A stretch of DNA of 41,891 nt from Butyrivibrio sp. (GTDB lineage Bacteria; Bacillota; Clostridia; Lachnospirales; Lachnospiraceae). Location of the stretch: NCBI GenBank assembly GCA_024690485.1, contig JAILPB010000046.1:1-41891 (forward strand). The letters are read 5' to 3'. Below, in pieces: positions 15,330 through 24,876 of this stretch. The notes under the pieces were generated by a model that saw only the letters and a list, made by a program, of their open reading frames with translations, ran no database searches and had not been told where the DNA came from. Each line of letters opens with the position of its first letter. Position 1 is the stretch's first letter. Position numbers and translations under genes: made by a program.

Positions 15330-16865
15330 TTATGCCTCCTTTCCGGTGTCACGTTTTGCACCTGACATATAAAGACCGAGTTCCTGAAGAGTAGTCTTCT
15401 TGGGATCAACCTCACCAACGATCTCGCCCTCGTACATAACAAGGATTCTGTCAGAGAGGTTCATAACTTCATCAAGCTCAAGTGAAACAAGAAGAATAGC
15501 ACTTCCTGCATCACGCTCTTTTACGATAGCTTCGTGAATCTTCTCAATAGCACCAACATCAAGACCACGTGTAGGCTGTACAGCCACAAGAAGCTTGTGT
15601 TCTCTGTCCATCTCGCGGGCAACGATGGCTTTCTGTTGGTTACCACCTGACATTGCACGAACGATAGTCTGTGCACCCTGTCCGGAACGAACATCAAAAG
15701 CCTCAGCCAGTTTGTCTGAATACTTTCTCGTTTTGTCCTTTTTAAGGAGTCCGTTCTTTGAAAAAGCAGGCTCAAAATATCTCTGGAGGATCATGTTTTC
15801 CTCGAGAGTGTAATCAAGAACAAGACCGTGCTTGTGTCTGTCCTCAGGAATATGGCTCATTCCGTGAGTATTTTTATAGCGGATAGATTTCTTTGTGATA
15901 TCTTCGCCACAAAGTGAAATTTTACCGCTCTCTATATCATCAAGACCTGTAAGAGCGCCTACGAATTCAGTCTGACCGTTTCCGTCGATACCTGCGATAC
16001 ATACGATCTCGCCTGCACGAACATTAAATGAAACATTGTGAACAGAATCCTTTGAATGAAGCTTACTCTTAACGCATACGTTTTCAACCTTAAGGACTTC
16101 TTCCTTAGGCTGGGCCTCATCTTTATCAACAGCAAATTTAACGTCACGACCTACCATCATAGAAGAAAGCTCTTCCTTTGTGGTGTTCTTAACATCAACA
16201 GTGCCGATGTATTTTCCTTTTCTGAGAATTGAACAGCGATCTGCAACAGCCATGATCTCGTTAAGCTTATGAGTGATGAAGAGAATTGACTTACCTTCTG
16301 CGGCAAGTTCCTTCATTATCTTCATGAGCTCGTCTATCTCCTGGGGAGTAAGAACGGCTGTAGGTTCATCGAAAATAAGGATGTCATTGTCCCTGTAAAG
16401 CATCTTAAGAATCTCGACACGCTGCTGCATACCAACAGTGATGTCTTCGATAAGAGCATCAGGATCAACCATAAGATTGTATTTATTTGAAAGCTCAAGG
16501 ACTTTCTTTCTAGCTTCAGCCTTTGTCAAAAAGCCGAATTTACTGGGTTCGGAACCAAGGATAATATTGTCCAGAACAGAAAAAATGTCTACCAGCATGA
16601 AGTGCTGATGGACCATACCAATACCTAATGCGGTAGCGTCATTTGGGTTATTGATCTTAACCTCTTTGCCATCTTTTTTGATAACACCTTTTTCGGGTGT
16701 GTAGTGACCAAAGAGTACACTCATCAGAGTAGATTTTCCAGCACCGTTTTCACCAAGCAGTGCATGGATCTCGCCGCGCTTTAACTGCAACGTAATGTCA
16801 TCGTTTGCAATTATGCCCGGGAATTCTTTTGTGATATGCAACATTTCAATTACATAATCTTCCAT
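15330..16865 (-). CDS. Nucleoside ABC transporter ATPase, two ABC domains (NupO/YufO-like)
   Basis: Cytoplasmic ATPase energising the importer, 511 aa with two fused ABC domains. The first has Walker A GENGAGKST (38-46), VGMQQRVEIL as signature and LIFDEPTAVL as Walker B. The second has a degenerate P-loop, AGIDGNGQTEF, with signature SGGNQQKAIVARE and VAVQPTRGLD, which is the rule in sugar and nucleoside importers. ATG 16865 is preferred over GTG 16874 because AGGAAGG is 10 nt from the ATG but only 2-3 nt from the GTG. It is first of three tightly packed genes, behind its own intergenic gap after the binding protein. Confidence 0.93.
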   Translation of the reverse strand: MEDYVIEMLHITKEFPGIIANDDITLQLKRGEIHALLGENGAGKSTLMSVLFGHYTPEKGVIKKDGKEVKINNPNDATALGIGMVHQHFMLVDIFSVLDNIILGSEPSKFGFLTKAEARKKVLELSNKYNLMVDPDALIEDITVGMQQRVEILKMLYRDNDILIFDEPTAVLTPQEIDELMKIMKELAAEGKSILFITHKLNEIMAVADRCSILRKGKYIGTVDVKNTTKEELSSMMVGRDVKFAVDKDEAQPKEEVLKVENVCVKSKLHSKDSVHNVSFNVRAGEIVCIAGIDGNGQTEFVGALTGLDDIESGKISLCGEDITKKSIRYKNTHGMSHIPEDRHKHGLVLDYTLEENMILQRYFEPAFSKNGLLKKDKTRKYSDKLAEAFDVRSGQGAQTIVRAMSGGNQQKAIVAREMDREHKLLVAVQPTRGLDVGAIEKIHEAIVKERDAGSAILLVSLELDEVMNLSDRILVMYEGEIVGEVDPKKTTLQELGLYMSGAKRDTGKEA

Positions 16866-16920
16866 AAGAGGCACACCTTCCTAAAAAAATATATTTGAAT
16901 ATATATTAACATATTTTGAC

Positions 16921-16958
16921 CAGTTCTGTACTAACAAATGAGTAAGAGTACAGTACTG
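16921..16958. repeat. Inverted repeat between bmpA-like gene and transporter ATPase
   Basis: Arms CAGTTCTGTAC (16921-16931) and GTACAGTACTG (16948-16958), 11 bp with one mismatch, 16-nt spacer. Placed about 55 nt upstream of the ATPase start and downstream of the bmpA terminator. It could be an operator or a leader hairpin. Confidence 0.5.
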
Positions 16959-16965
16959 TGTAAGC

Positions 16966-17001
16966 GCAAAAAAAGAGGAAGGATAAAATCCTTCCCCTCT
17001 T
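16966..17001 (-). terminator. Terminator after the nucleoside-binding lipoprotein gene
   Basis: Minus-strand stem AAGAGGGGAAGGAT with ATCCTTCCTCTT (small bulge), loop TTT, followed by TTTTTTT. It lies just after the lipoprotein stop, so the binding protein can be made in excess over the membrane parts. Confidence 0.88.
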
Positions 17002-17018
17002 AATTATGTAATTGTCAA

Positions 17019-18269
17019 TTAGTGGATGTTGTCGAACTCGTTAACAGTGATATCTGTTGCAGGCATTGCATCGATATCGCTAGAAACTGTTACATCACCG
17101 TTGAACATAGCAGAAACAAGTGCGTTGTAATCATCTACTGTGAAGTTCTTCATTGTCCATGTATCTGTAGGAAGCTGTACATAGTTGAGAGAAGCATCAT
17201 CACCTGAAACAAGACCAAGGTTCTGAATCTGTCCAGCGTACTTGCTCCAGTTACCTGCAAAGAGGTCTGTAAGAGTAGCGTTAACTGTTGCAGCAAGACC
17301 CTTCATAGCTGATGTTACGCAAACACCTTCGCCATAGAGACCATCGATTGTGCCAGCCTGGTCAACGTCAACACCAACAACCTTGCCGTCTACCTTCTTA
17401 GCGGCCTCACCAGCTGATGTGAAGATACCACCACCGCAAGCGAATACAATCTCAGTGCCGTTGCCATACCATGTATCCATAACTGCTGTAACAGACTCGT
17501 CACCGAAGAACTGTCCGCCGTATACATAGTTAACTTCTACGTCAGAAGCGTTGCCAAGATCCTTTGCAGCATCGTTAGCACCCTGAACGAAACCGTAACC
17601 ATAACGGATAACGGCAGGAACTGCCATACCACCAAGGAAGCCAAGCTTTGTGTAACCTTCCTTAACTACAGCGTAACCAGCCATGTAACCAGCAAGCTCT
17701 TCCTGGTATGTGAATGAGCAAACGTTTGAAGGAAGCTCAGTCATGCCAGCGCCTTCGAAATCACCCTGGCTGCAGTCAAGAGCGATGATTGTAACATCAG
17801 GGTTAGCATCTGCTACAGAAGCGATCATGCCTGCGAAAAGGTATCCGGGAACTACGATTACATTGTAACCATCAGATACAGCGTTGTTGAAAGCTGCGAT
17901 ACGAGCCTCGTCAGAATCCTCTGTGGGCTTGTAGTACTGGAAGTCAGCACCGTTGTCAGCTGCGAAAGCCTTAGATGCTTCGTATGTTGTCTGGTTGAAT
18001 GACATATCTGTGATGTCACCTGAGTCTGTGATCATAGCGATCTTGTAGTCGCCAGTAGCTGCTGTCTCAGTAGCCTCTGTCTCTTCCTCAGTAGCCTCTT
18101 CAGTTGTCTCCTCAGCAGCTTCTGTTGTTTCCTCTGTTGCTGCTTCTTCAGTAGATGTCTCCTCTACTGCTGTCTCAGCTGTCTCTGTGGGCTCTGCTGA
18201 AGAACCGCCACAAGCTACAAGGCTGAAAGTAAGTGATGCTGTGAGCATCATAGCAAGTAACTTTTTCAT
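17019..18269 (-). CDS. BMP-family nucleoside-binding lipoprotein
   Basis: Extracellular substrate-binding lipoprotein of the BmpA/NupN/PnrA family, 416 aa. Signal peptide with lipobox LVAC (Cys20), then about 48 residues made almost only of Thr, Glu and Ala, acting as a flexible acidic tether, then the bilobed domain beginning YKIAMITDSGDI. Family segments DMSFNQ, GFLGGMAVP and VGVDVDQ are present. The start at 18269 has GGGAG 9 nt upstream. The longer frame from 18407 would cover the promoter. It is the first gene of the nucleoside uptake locus, followed by a terminator and then the ATPase and permeases. A promoter and a candidate operator lie upstream. Confidence 0.95.
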   Translation of the reverse strand: MKKLLAMMLTASLTFSLVACGGSSAEPTETAETAVEETSTEEAATEETTEAAEETTEEATEEETEATETAATGDYKIAMITDSGDITDMSFNQTTYEASKAFAADNGADFQYYKPTEDSDEARIAAFNNAVSDGYNVIVVPGYLFAGMIASVADANPDVTIIALDCSQGDFEGAGMTELPSNVCSFTYQEELAGYMAGYAVVKEGYTKLGFLGGMAVPAVIRYGYGFVQGANDAAKDLGNASDVEVNYVYGGQFFGDESVTAVMDTWYGNGTEIVFACGGGIFTSAGEAAKKVDGKVVGVDVDQAGTIDGLYGEGVCVTSAMKGLAATVNATLTDLFAGNWSKYAGQIQNLGLVSGDDASLNYVQLPTDTWTMKNFTVDDYNALVSAMFNGDVTVSSDIDAMPATDITVNEFDNIH

Positions 18270-18312
18270 AATGTTCGTCTCCCTTTCTATAATTAAAAAC
18301 ATTATAAGTTTC

Positions 18313-18332
18313 GTTACGAAATTAATCGTAAC
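18313..18332. promoter_or_regulatory. Candidate operator at the bmpA-type promoter
   Basis: Inverted repeat GTTACG-N8-CGTAAC (18313-18318 and 18327-18332), overlapped by a second one, TTTCG-TTA-CGAAA (18310-18320 region). It sits directly over the predicted start of transcription (near 18333), where a repressor would block initiation. The regulator is not in this window. Confidence 0.5.
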
Positions 18333-18339
18333 CCTATTG

Positions 18340-18368
18340 ATTATATCCATATATGTGGTTTTTAACAA
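18340..18368 (-). promoter_or_regulatory. Promoter of the nucleoside-binding lipoprotein gene
   Basis: Minus strand TTGTTA (18363-18368), 17-nt spacer, perfect TATAAT (18340-18345). The leader to the ATG would be about 65 nt. Confidence 0.8.
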
Positions 18369-18489
18369 GTCGTAATATTTTTTGCATAATATCGAGTATT
18401 TATACACTTTTTATAATGCTTTGCCTAGTAACATATGCCATTTTGCGATACAATACAGAAGTAATGCATCTATTACGAGGAGGCTGCAT

Positions 18490-20961
18490 ATGAAGAAAAA
18501 ACGATTATCTTTTGACAAGGAACTATTCAAGCGAAGTGTTTTATATAATGTAAAAACACTTTACAGGAAGACTATTGAAGAAGCGACGCCACATGAGATA
18601 TTTCAAGCTTCAGCTTATGCAATAAAGGATGCAATAGTCGATCACTGGATGACAACGCAGAAGGCTGCAAACGAGCAGGATCCTAAGATTGTTTACTACA
18701 TGTCCATGGAATTTTTGATGGGACGCGCCCTTGGTAATAACCTTATTAACCTGCAGGCTTATGATGCAGTTAAGGAGGCTCTTGAGGAGCTGGATGTTGA
18801 CATTAATATAATAGAAGACGAAGAGCCGGATGCAGCTCTTGGTAACGGCGGACTTGGACGACTTGCCGCTTGTTTCCTTGATTCCCTTTCAACTCTTGGC
18901 TATCTGGCTTATGGATGCGGAATCAGATATAAATATGGAATGTTTAAGCAGATGATAAAGGATGGATATCAGGTAGAAGTACCGGATAACTGGCTTGAAA
19001 ACGGCAATCCTTTCGAGCTTAGACGTCCTGAGTATGCAAAAGAAGTTAAATTTGGCGGATACGTCAATGTATTCGTTGACGACAGGGGAAGAAATGTTTA
19101 CAGACAGGAGGGATATCAGTCCGTTAGAGCTATACCCTATGATCTGCCGGTTGTGGGCTATGGAAACGGTGTTGTTAATACTCTTCGTATCTGGGACGCT
19201 GAGCCGGTCAATTGTTTCGAGCTGGATTCTTTTGATAAGGGTGATTATCAGAAGGCCGTTGAGCAGGAAAATCTTGCAAGCCAGCTTTGCGAAGTTCTTT
19301 ATCCCAATGACAACCATGTTGCAGGTAAAGAGCTTAGACTTAAGCAGCAGTATTTCTTTATTTCTGCGTCTGTTCAGACTGCGCTTAAGAGATATCTTCG
19401 TCACCACGACGATATTACAAGATTCTATGAAAAAGCAGTTTTCCAGTTAAATGATACGCATCCCACAGTAGCTGTGGCAGAGCTTATGAGGCTTCTCCTT
19501 GATGAGTATTACCTGCCCTGGGATACAGCCTGGGAGGTAACCATGAAAACCTGCTGCTATACTAACCACACGATCATGGCCGAAGCTCTTGAAAAATGGC
19601 CTATTGATCTTTTCCAGAGATTACTTCCACGTATTTATCAGATTGTTGATGAGATCAACCGCAGATTTGTTGATCAGATCATGCGCCAGTACTCTAATCT
19701 GCCCAGCATTGATGTGCAGGATAAGATAAGAAGCATGGCAATTCTCTATGACAATCAGGTAAAGATGGCTCATCTTGCAATCGTTGGCGGACATTCCGTA
19801 AACGGTGTTGCAAGACTTCATACAGAGATCTTAAAGCAGAGAGAGCTTAAGGATTTCTATGAGATGATGCCTGAAAAATTCAATAATAAGACCAACGGAA
19901 TCACTCAGAGACGTTTCCTTATGCATGCTAATCCCCTTCTTGCAGAATGGGTAACTAAGAAGGTTGGAGACGGATGGATCACAGATCTGTCAGTTATCGG
20001 CGGCCTTAAGGACATAGCAGGGGACAAAAAAGCTCAGAAAGAGTTTATGGATATTAAATTCGAGAATAAGAAGCGCCTTGCTAAGTATATTAAGGAGCAT
20101 AACGGTATTGAGGTTGATCCCAAGTCAATTTTTGATGTACAGGTTAAGCGTCTCCATGAATACAAGAGACAGTTCCTTAATATTCTGCATGTAATCTACT
20201 TATATGATACTTTAAAGGCACATCCTGATATGGAGTTTACTCCAAAGACCTATATTTTCGGAGCAAAGGCAGCAGCCGGATATCAGACAGCCAAGCTTAC
20301 AATTAAGCTTATTAACTCCGTTGCAGATGTGGTAAACAACGATCCTTCCATAAAAGGAAAACTGAAGGTGGTTTTCATAGAAGATTACAAGGTATCAAAT
20401 GCTGAGCTGATCTTTGCGGCAGCAGATGTATCTGAGCAGATATCAACAGCAAGTAAGGAGGCTTCCGGAACTGGTAACATGAAAATGATGCTTAACGGTG
20501 CCATCACTCTTGGTACACTGGACGGAGCTAACGTTGAGATGCTGGAGGAAGTCGGAAAAGATAACATGATCATCTTTGGAATGACTTCGGAAGAGGTTAT
20601 TGCCTATGAAAAGAACGGCGGATATAACCCGGGAGAGATCTACAACAAGGATCCGAATGTAAAGAAGACTTTGGACAGGCTTGTGGATGGAACATTTTCC
20701 AAGGACAAGGAGCTCTTTAGGCCTTTGTACAACTCTCTTCTTAATACTATTAACTCAAATAAAGCAGATCAGTACTTCATATTGAAGGACTTCAATTCAT
20801 ATTTGGAGGCACAGAGAAATGTGTCAGAGCTATACAGAGATGGTAAGAAATGGGCAAAAATGGCTATTTTGAATACTGCATGCTGTGGCAAGTTCTCTTC
20901 TGATCGAACAATACAGGAATATGTTGATGAGATATGGCATATTGACAAACTTGTATTATAA
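18490..20961 (+). CDS. glgP: Glycogen/alpha-glucan phosphorylase
   Basis: Releases glucose-1-phosphate from glycogen or maltodextrin, 823 aa, normal length. The pyridoxal-phosphate lysine is Lys665 in EASGTGNMKMML. Other family blocks include AALGNGGLGRLAACFLDS and VKRLHEYKRQFLN. No regulatory N-terminal extension is seen. The start at 18490 is fixed by GAGGAGG 6 nt upstream. An in-frame ATG at 18382 would add 36 residues read from the promoter region. A TACAAT hexamer at 18449-18454 is a possible -10. It diverges from the nucleoside lipoprotein gene and is followed after 33 nt by the hydratase gene, with no terminator between. Confidence 0.97.
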   Translation: MKKKRLSFDKELFKRSVLYNVKTLYRKTIEEATPHEIFQASAYAIKDAIVDHWMTTQKAANEQDPKIVYYMSMEFLMGRALGNNLINLQAYDAVKEALEELDVDINIIEDEEPDAALGNGGLGRLAACFLDSLSTLGYLAYGCGIRYKYGMFKQMIKDGYQVEVPDNWLENGNPFELRRPEYAKEVKFGGYVNVFVDDRGRNVYRQEGYQSVRAIPYDLPVVGYGNGVVNTLRIWDAEPVNCFELDSFDKGDYQKAVEQENLASQLCEVLYPNDNHVAGKELRLKQQYFFISASVQTALKRYLRHHDDITRFYEKAVFQLNDTHPTVAVAELMRLLLDEYYLPWDTAWEVTMKTCCYTNHTIMAEALEKWPIDLFQRLLPRIYQIVDEINRRFVDQIMRQYSNLPSIDVQDKIRSMAILYDNQVKMAHLAIVGGHSVNGVARLHTEILKQRELKDFYEMMPEKFNNKTNGITQRRFLMHANPLLAEWVTKKVGDGWITDLSVIGGLKDIAGDKKAQKEFMDIKFENKKRLAKYIKEHNGIEVDPKSIFDVQVKRLHEYKRQFLNILHVIYLYDTLKAHPDMEFTPKTYIFGAKAAAGYQTAKLTIKLINSVADVVNNDPSIKGKLKVVFIEDYKVSNAELIFAAADVSEQISTASKEASGTGNMKMMLNGAITLGTLDGANVEMLEEVGKDNMIIFGMTSEEVIAYEKNGGYNPGEIYNKDPNVKKTLDRLVDGTFSKDKELFRPLYNSLLNTINSNKADQYFILKDFNSYLEAQRNVSELYRDGKKWAKMAILNTACCGKFSSDRTIQEYVDEIWHIDKLVL

Positions 20962-20994
20962 TAGACAGAAAAAATCGTAGGAGGAATGCAGTAA

Positions 20995-23292
20995 ATGATC
21001 AAAACGTTACAGGCAGGGGGATATCTGGTAAATGGTGCTGAGCTTATACCCGATGGACCGGAAGCAGCAGAGGCAGTAAAGGCTAAAACGGGTATTAGTC
21101 CGGATAAGGCAGAAGCAAAGAAGAATACTATAGCTTATGGTATTCTCAAAGACCACAACACATCAGGCACTATGGATAAGCTTGAGATTAAATTCGATAA
21201 GCTTACCAGCCATGACATAACCTATGTCGGAATCATTCAGACAGCCAGGGCGTCAGGTCTTGAAAAGTTTCCGATACCTTATGTTTTGACCAACTGCCAT
21301 AACTCTTTGTGTGCAGTAGGTGGTACCATCAACGAAGACGATCACATGTATGGTCTTACAGCTGCCCAGAAATACGGCGGAATCTATGTTCCACCTCATC
21401 AGGCAGTTATCCATCAGTTTGCAAGAGAGATGCTAGCAACAGGTGGTGGAATGATCCTTGGTTCCGATTCACATACAAGATACGGAGCTCTCGGAACAAT
21501 GGCAATGGGTGAAGGTGGTCCTGAGCTTGTAAAACAGCTCCTTAACCAGACCTATGACATTAACATGCCGGAAGTTGTTGCTATTTACCTTACAGGCGAG
21601 CCTATCCACGGCGTAGGACCTCAGGACGTTGCTCTTGCTATCATTGGAAAAGTATTTGGCGACGGATATGTAAAGAATAAGGTAATGGAATTTGTAGGAC
21701 CCGGTGTAGCATCGCTTAGCGCTGATTTCCGTATCGGCATAGATGTTATGACAACTGAGACCACATGCCTTTCATCTATCTGGCAGACTGATGATGAGAT
21801 TAAAAACTTCTATGATATTCATGGAAGAAGCGGAGATTACAAAGAACTTAAGCCCGGAAACGTTGCATACTATGACGGCGTAGTTGAGGTCGACCTTTCA
21901 ACAATCAGACCTATGATCGCAATGCCTTTCCATCCCAGTAATACATATGAGATTGAGGAAGTAAATGCAAATCTCGAGGACATTATTGCTGATGTTGAAA
22001 AGAGAGCAAAGGTAAGCTTTGGTGACAAGGTTGAGTATTCACTAAGAAGCAAGATAAAGAACGGCAAATTCATGGTAGATCAGGGTGTCATCGCAGGCTG
22101 TGCCGGCGGTGGATTCGAGAATATCTGCGCAGCAGCAGACATTCTTGAGGGCAGATTTACCGGAAATGACAGATTTACACTTAGCGTATATCCTGCTTCC
22201 ACACCTATCTTTATGGAAGTTGTTAAAAATGGTGTTGCAGCTAAAATCCTTGAGACAGGTGCAATTCTTAAGACAGCTTTCTGCGGACCTTGCTTTGGTG
22301 CCGGTGATACTCCTGCAAACAATGCATTCAGTATCCGTCACTCAACAAGAAACTTCCCCAACAGAGAAGGTTCAAAGGTTCAGAACGGTCAGATTGCATC
22401 AGTTGCTCTTATGGACGCTCGTTCAATTGCAGCAACAGCAGCAAATCAGGGTGTTCTTACTCCTGCAACTGAGTTTGACGGCAAGTTTAATAAGTACACA
22501 TACCATTTTGATAAGGAAATATACGCTAATCGCGTATTTGATTCCAAGGGAAAAGCAGATGACAGCGTAGAGCTTCAGTTTGGTCCTAACATCAAGGATT
22601 GGCCCAAGATGACAGAGCTTACAGAGAACGTTCTTCTCCGCGTTGTATCTGAGATTCATGATCCGGTTACTACAACTGACGAGCTTATTCCTTCAGGAGA
22701 GACAAGTTCTTACAGATCTAATCCTCAGGGACTTGCTGAGTTTACTCTTTCAAGAAAAGATCCTGAGTACGTAGGTAGAGCAAAGGCTGTATATGCTGAG
22801 GAATTAAAGAGACGAGAAGACACAAACCTTGCAGACCTTAGCCCTGAATTTAGTGAAGCAGTAAAGACTGTTTTGGCAGCTTTCCCTGATGTAAACAGCA
22901 AAAACACAGGTATCGGTTCTACTATCTTTGCAGTAAAGCCCGGCGATGGCTCAGCAAGAGAGCAGGCTGCATCATGCCAGAAGGTTCTTGGCGGATGGGC
23001 TAATATTGCAAATGAGTATGCAACAAAGAGATATCGTTCAAACCTTATCAACTGGGGTATGCTCCCGCTTCTTATAGAGAAGGGTGACCTTCCCTTCAAG
23101 AACCTTGATTTCATCTTCCTTCCCGGAATCAGAAAGGCAGTTGAGAACAAGGATGAGAAGATTAAGGCAATAGCTATTTCAGGTGGAAAGACAACAGAGT
23201 TCACAATGACAATGGGTGAACTTACAGACAATGAGAGAGAGATAATTCTTGACGGTTGCCTTATAAATTACAACCGCGCCGGCAAGAAATAA
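20995..23292 (+). CDS. Aconitase-family hydratase, YbhJ-like
   Basis: Iron-sulfur hydro-lyase of the aconitase superfamily, 765 aa, closest in length and style to the YbhJ group rather than to AcnA or AcnB. Conserved blocks: [26 protein letters not shown], and the cluster cysteines in AGCAGGG and [13 protein letters not shown]-terminal swivel-domain segments are [18 protein letters not shown] and WGMLPLL. The cluster has three cysteine ligands, leaving a free iron for substrate. The substrate of YbhJ-type proteins is not established. It could serve as the citrate/isocitrate aconitase here or act on another hydroxy acid. AGGAGG is 10 nt before the ATG. It is co-directional with glgP and followed after 10 nt by the GH9-like lipoprotein. 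Confidence 0.9.
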   Translation: MIKTLQAGGYLVNGAELIPDGPEAAEAVKAKTGISPDKAEAKKNTIAYGILKDHNTSGTMDKLEIKFDKLTSHDITYVGIIQTARASGLEKFPIPYVLTNCHNSLCAVGGTINEDDHMYGLTAAQKYGGIYVPPHQAVIHQFAREMLATGGGMILGSDSHTRYGALGTMAMGEGGPELVKQLLNQTYDINMPEVVAIYLTGEPIHGVGPQDVALAIIGKVFGDGYVKNKVMEFVGPGVASLSADFRIGIDVMTTETTCLSSIWQTDDEIKNFYDIHGRSGDYKELKPGNVAYYDGVVEVDLSTIRPMIAMPFHPSNTYEIEEVNANLEDIIADVEKRAKVSFGDKVEYSLRSKIKNGKFMVDQGVIAGCAGGGFENICAAADILEGRFTGNDRFTLSVYPASTPIFMEVVKNGVAAKILETGAILKTAFCGPCFGAGDTPANNAFSIRHSTRNFPNREGSKVQNGQIASVALMDARSIAATAANQGVLTPATEFDGKFNKYTYHFDKEIYANRVFDSKGKADDSVELQFGPNIKDWPKMTELTENVLLRVVSEIHDPVTTTDELIPSGETSSYRSNPQGLAEFTLSRKDPEYVGRAKAVYAEELKRREDTNLADLSPEFSEAVKTVLAAFPDVNSKNTGIGSTIFAVKPGDGSAREQAASCQKVLGGWANIANEYATKRYRSNLINWGMLPLLIEKGDLPFKNLDFIFLPGIRKAVENKDEKIKAIAISGGKTTEFTMTMGELTDNEREIILDGCLINYNRAGKK

Positions 23293-23302
23293 AACATTAA
23301 CT

Positions 23303-24871
23303 ATGAAAAACACTAAGATGATAAGTGGTCTTGTGGCGGCACTGATGCTGGTGCCGGCCACAGCGTTTTCCTTAACGGGATGCAATAAGGCCACCCCAAG
23401 CGTAAAAACAGAGACTACAGTGTTGGAGCAGGAGACGCATAAAGCGGACCCTGCTCCCAATGTTGTATATGAAATCCCTACAGTTGTTCCAAGAACGCTG
23501 GTAGACCAGAACGGATACAGGACAGGGGCCGAGAAATCAGTAGTGTTTAGGGGAGAGAATCTTCCTGAGGTGTTCTATGTGTTTAATATGGATACCAATG
23601 AACTGGAGTACACAGGACAGATAAGAGAAAATACTTTCGATGCTGAGAGCGGAGAGCCCACCGGGATAGGTTACTTTACAGATATGACCACAGATGGTAA
23701 TTACTACATCTACACGGATACTCTGGGAAGTTCGTATAGTTTTAATATAAAAAATGATCTCTACGACAATATATTCAATGAAGCCTGCAGAACCTACTAT
23801 TTAAACAGATGCGGCATGAATTTGTCGGAGGGACTTGCAGGAGAGAAGGCCCATGCAGCCTGCCATGTAAAGGAAGCTCATCTTCAGGAGGATTCTTCTA
23901 AAACTCTGGATGTTACCGGGGGATGGCATTTAAATGCACAGGCAGACAGAGACGCAGTTCAGGGCTGCAAGATAGCGCAGAATCTTCTTCTTTCCTACGA
24001 GATGAATCCGGAATCTATCGGAGATGAATCAGGGATACCCGAGAGTGGAAATGGAATACCTGATCTCCTTGATGAAATAAAGTACGAAATTGACTGGCTT
24101 ATGAAGATGCAGGATGAGCGAACCGGCGGAGTTTACGGAGCTGCTCTCACTGTAAGAGACGGTAGCGATCTCCTTGAAAGCGATGTTGAAGTTACACCCA
24201 TAACCATGGAGGCAACCATCAGATTTGCGGCGCTTCTTGCGGACTTCAGTTACCAGTATCAGAGCTTTGATCCTGAATATGCAACCACTTGCCTTAAGTG
24301 CGCGGACAGAGCCTACAGCCTTTTTGTTAATACAGAGGATATTAGTTCAAGCAGCCTCGGTTTTCATGCTGCAGCCCAGCTCTATAGGGCAACCGGTGCT
24401 TCCTCATATGAGACAGTGCTTACTTCATTTTTTGGGAAAAGTGATTTTTCCACTTTATTTAATGACGATGAGGATGTATTCTTAGGCGGTGTTGTTTACA
24501 TATCCACAAGTCAGAAAGTAAATGTGGATACATGCAGTATGATCATGAAACTTTTGATGAAAAAGGCCTCCAAGGTGGCAAATGATGCTAGAGCGTCAGC
24601 TTATCTTGTGACGGATGAGAAAGACCATGCAAAAATACTTGATGATATGAGAACTATAACCATAACTGACCATATCATCTATAATTATGAATACACGACG
24701 ATTATAGAAAATCATGCTCATTTCCTGATGGGAAGAAATCCGGAGGCTGTAAATTATGTTACAGATACAACGGAGCACACCTTCCTTGATACGGATGAGG
24801 GCACGGGAATAATGAATCAGCCCCTTCTGAATGCGAAATTCATTTTTATGGTCAGTGTTATAAAGGAGTAA
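23303..24871 (+). CDS. GH9-like lipoprotein lacking catalytic residues
   Basis: A 522-residue lipoprotein (signal peptide, lipobox LTGC with Cys27). Residues about 60-150 look like the Ig-like CelD_N domain (LVDQNGYRTG, then TDGNYYIYTD). From about 152 on comes a family 9 glycoside hydrolase fold: FNEACRTYYLNRCG, CHVKEAH and DVTGGWH align with the family. The family then has DAGD, the two catalytic aspartates. Here that position reads LNAQ (210-213). Near the C-terminus HFLMGRNPEAVNYVT matches the family, but the usual NE with the catalytic acid reads NQ (GIMNQPLLNAKF) and the segment between is shortened. It is therefore probably a non-catalytic cell-surface glucan-binding or scaffold protein. 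No good ribosome site; translation may be coupled to the hydratase 10 nt upstream. Confidence 0.85.
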   Translation: MKNTKMISGLVAALMLVPATAFSLTGCNKATPSVKTETTVLEQETHKADPAPNVVYEIPTVVPRTLVDQNGYRTGAEKSVVFRGENLPEVFYVFNMDTNELEYTGQIRENTFDAESGEPTGIGYFTDMTTDGNYYIYTDTLGSSYSFNIKNDLYDNIFNEACRTYYLNRCGMNLSEGLAGEKAHAACHVKEAHLQEDSSKTLDVTGGWHLNAQADRDAVQGCKIAQNLLLSYEMNPESIGDESGIPESGNGIPDLLDEIKYEIDWLMKMQDERTGGVYGAALTVRDGSDLLESDVEVTPITMEATIRFAALLADFSYQYQSFDPEYATTCLKCADRAYSLFVNTEDISSSSLGFHAAAQLYRATGASSYETVLTSFFGKSDFSTLFNDDEDVFLGGVVYISTSQKVNVDTCSMIMKLLMKKASKVANDARASAYLVTDEKDHAKILDDMRTITITDHIIYNYEYTTIIENHAHFLMGRNPEAVNYVTDTTEHTFLDTDEGTGIMNQPLLNAKFIFMVSVIKE

Positions 24872-24876
24872 GAGTG

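Noticed and set aside
15330-16100. Degenerate second P-loop in the nucleoside ATPase as a sign of damage
   Set aside because: This degeneracy is normal in two-domain ATPases of sugar and nucleoside importers.
18050-18220. Thr/Glu-rich stretch after the lipobox as a coding repeat or mobile insert
   Set aside because: Acidic low-complexity tethers are common in lipoproteins of this bacterial group. The reading frame and the flanks are normal.
22725-23231. 168-codon minus-strand frame inside the hydratase gene
   Set aside because: Antisense shadow caused by codon bias of the hydratase. No start signal.
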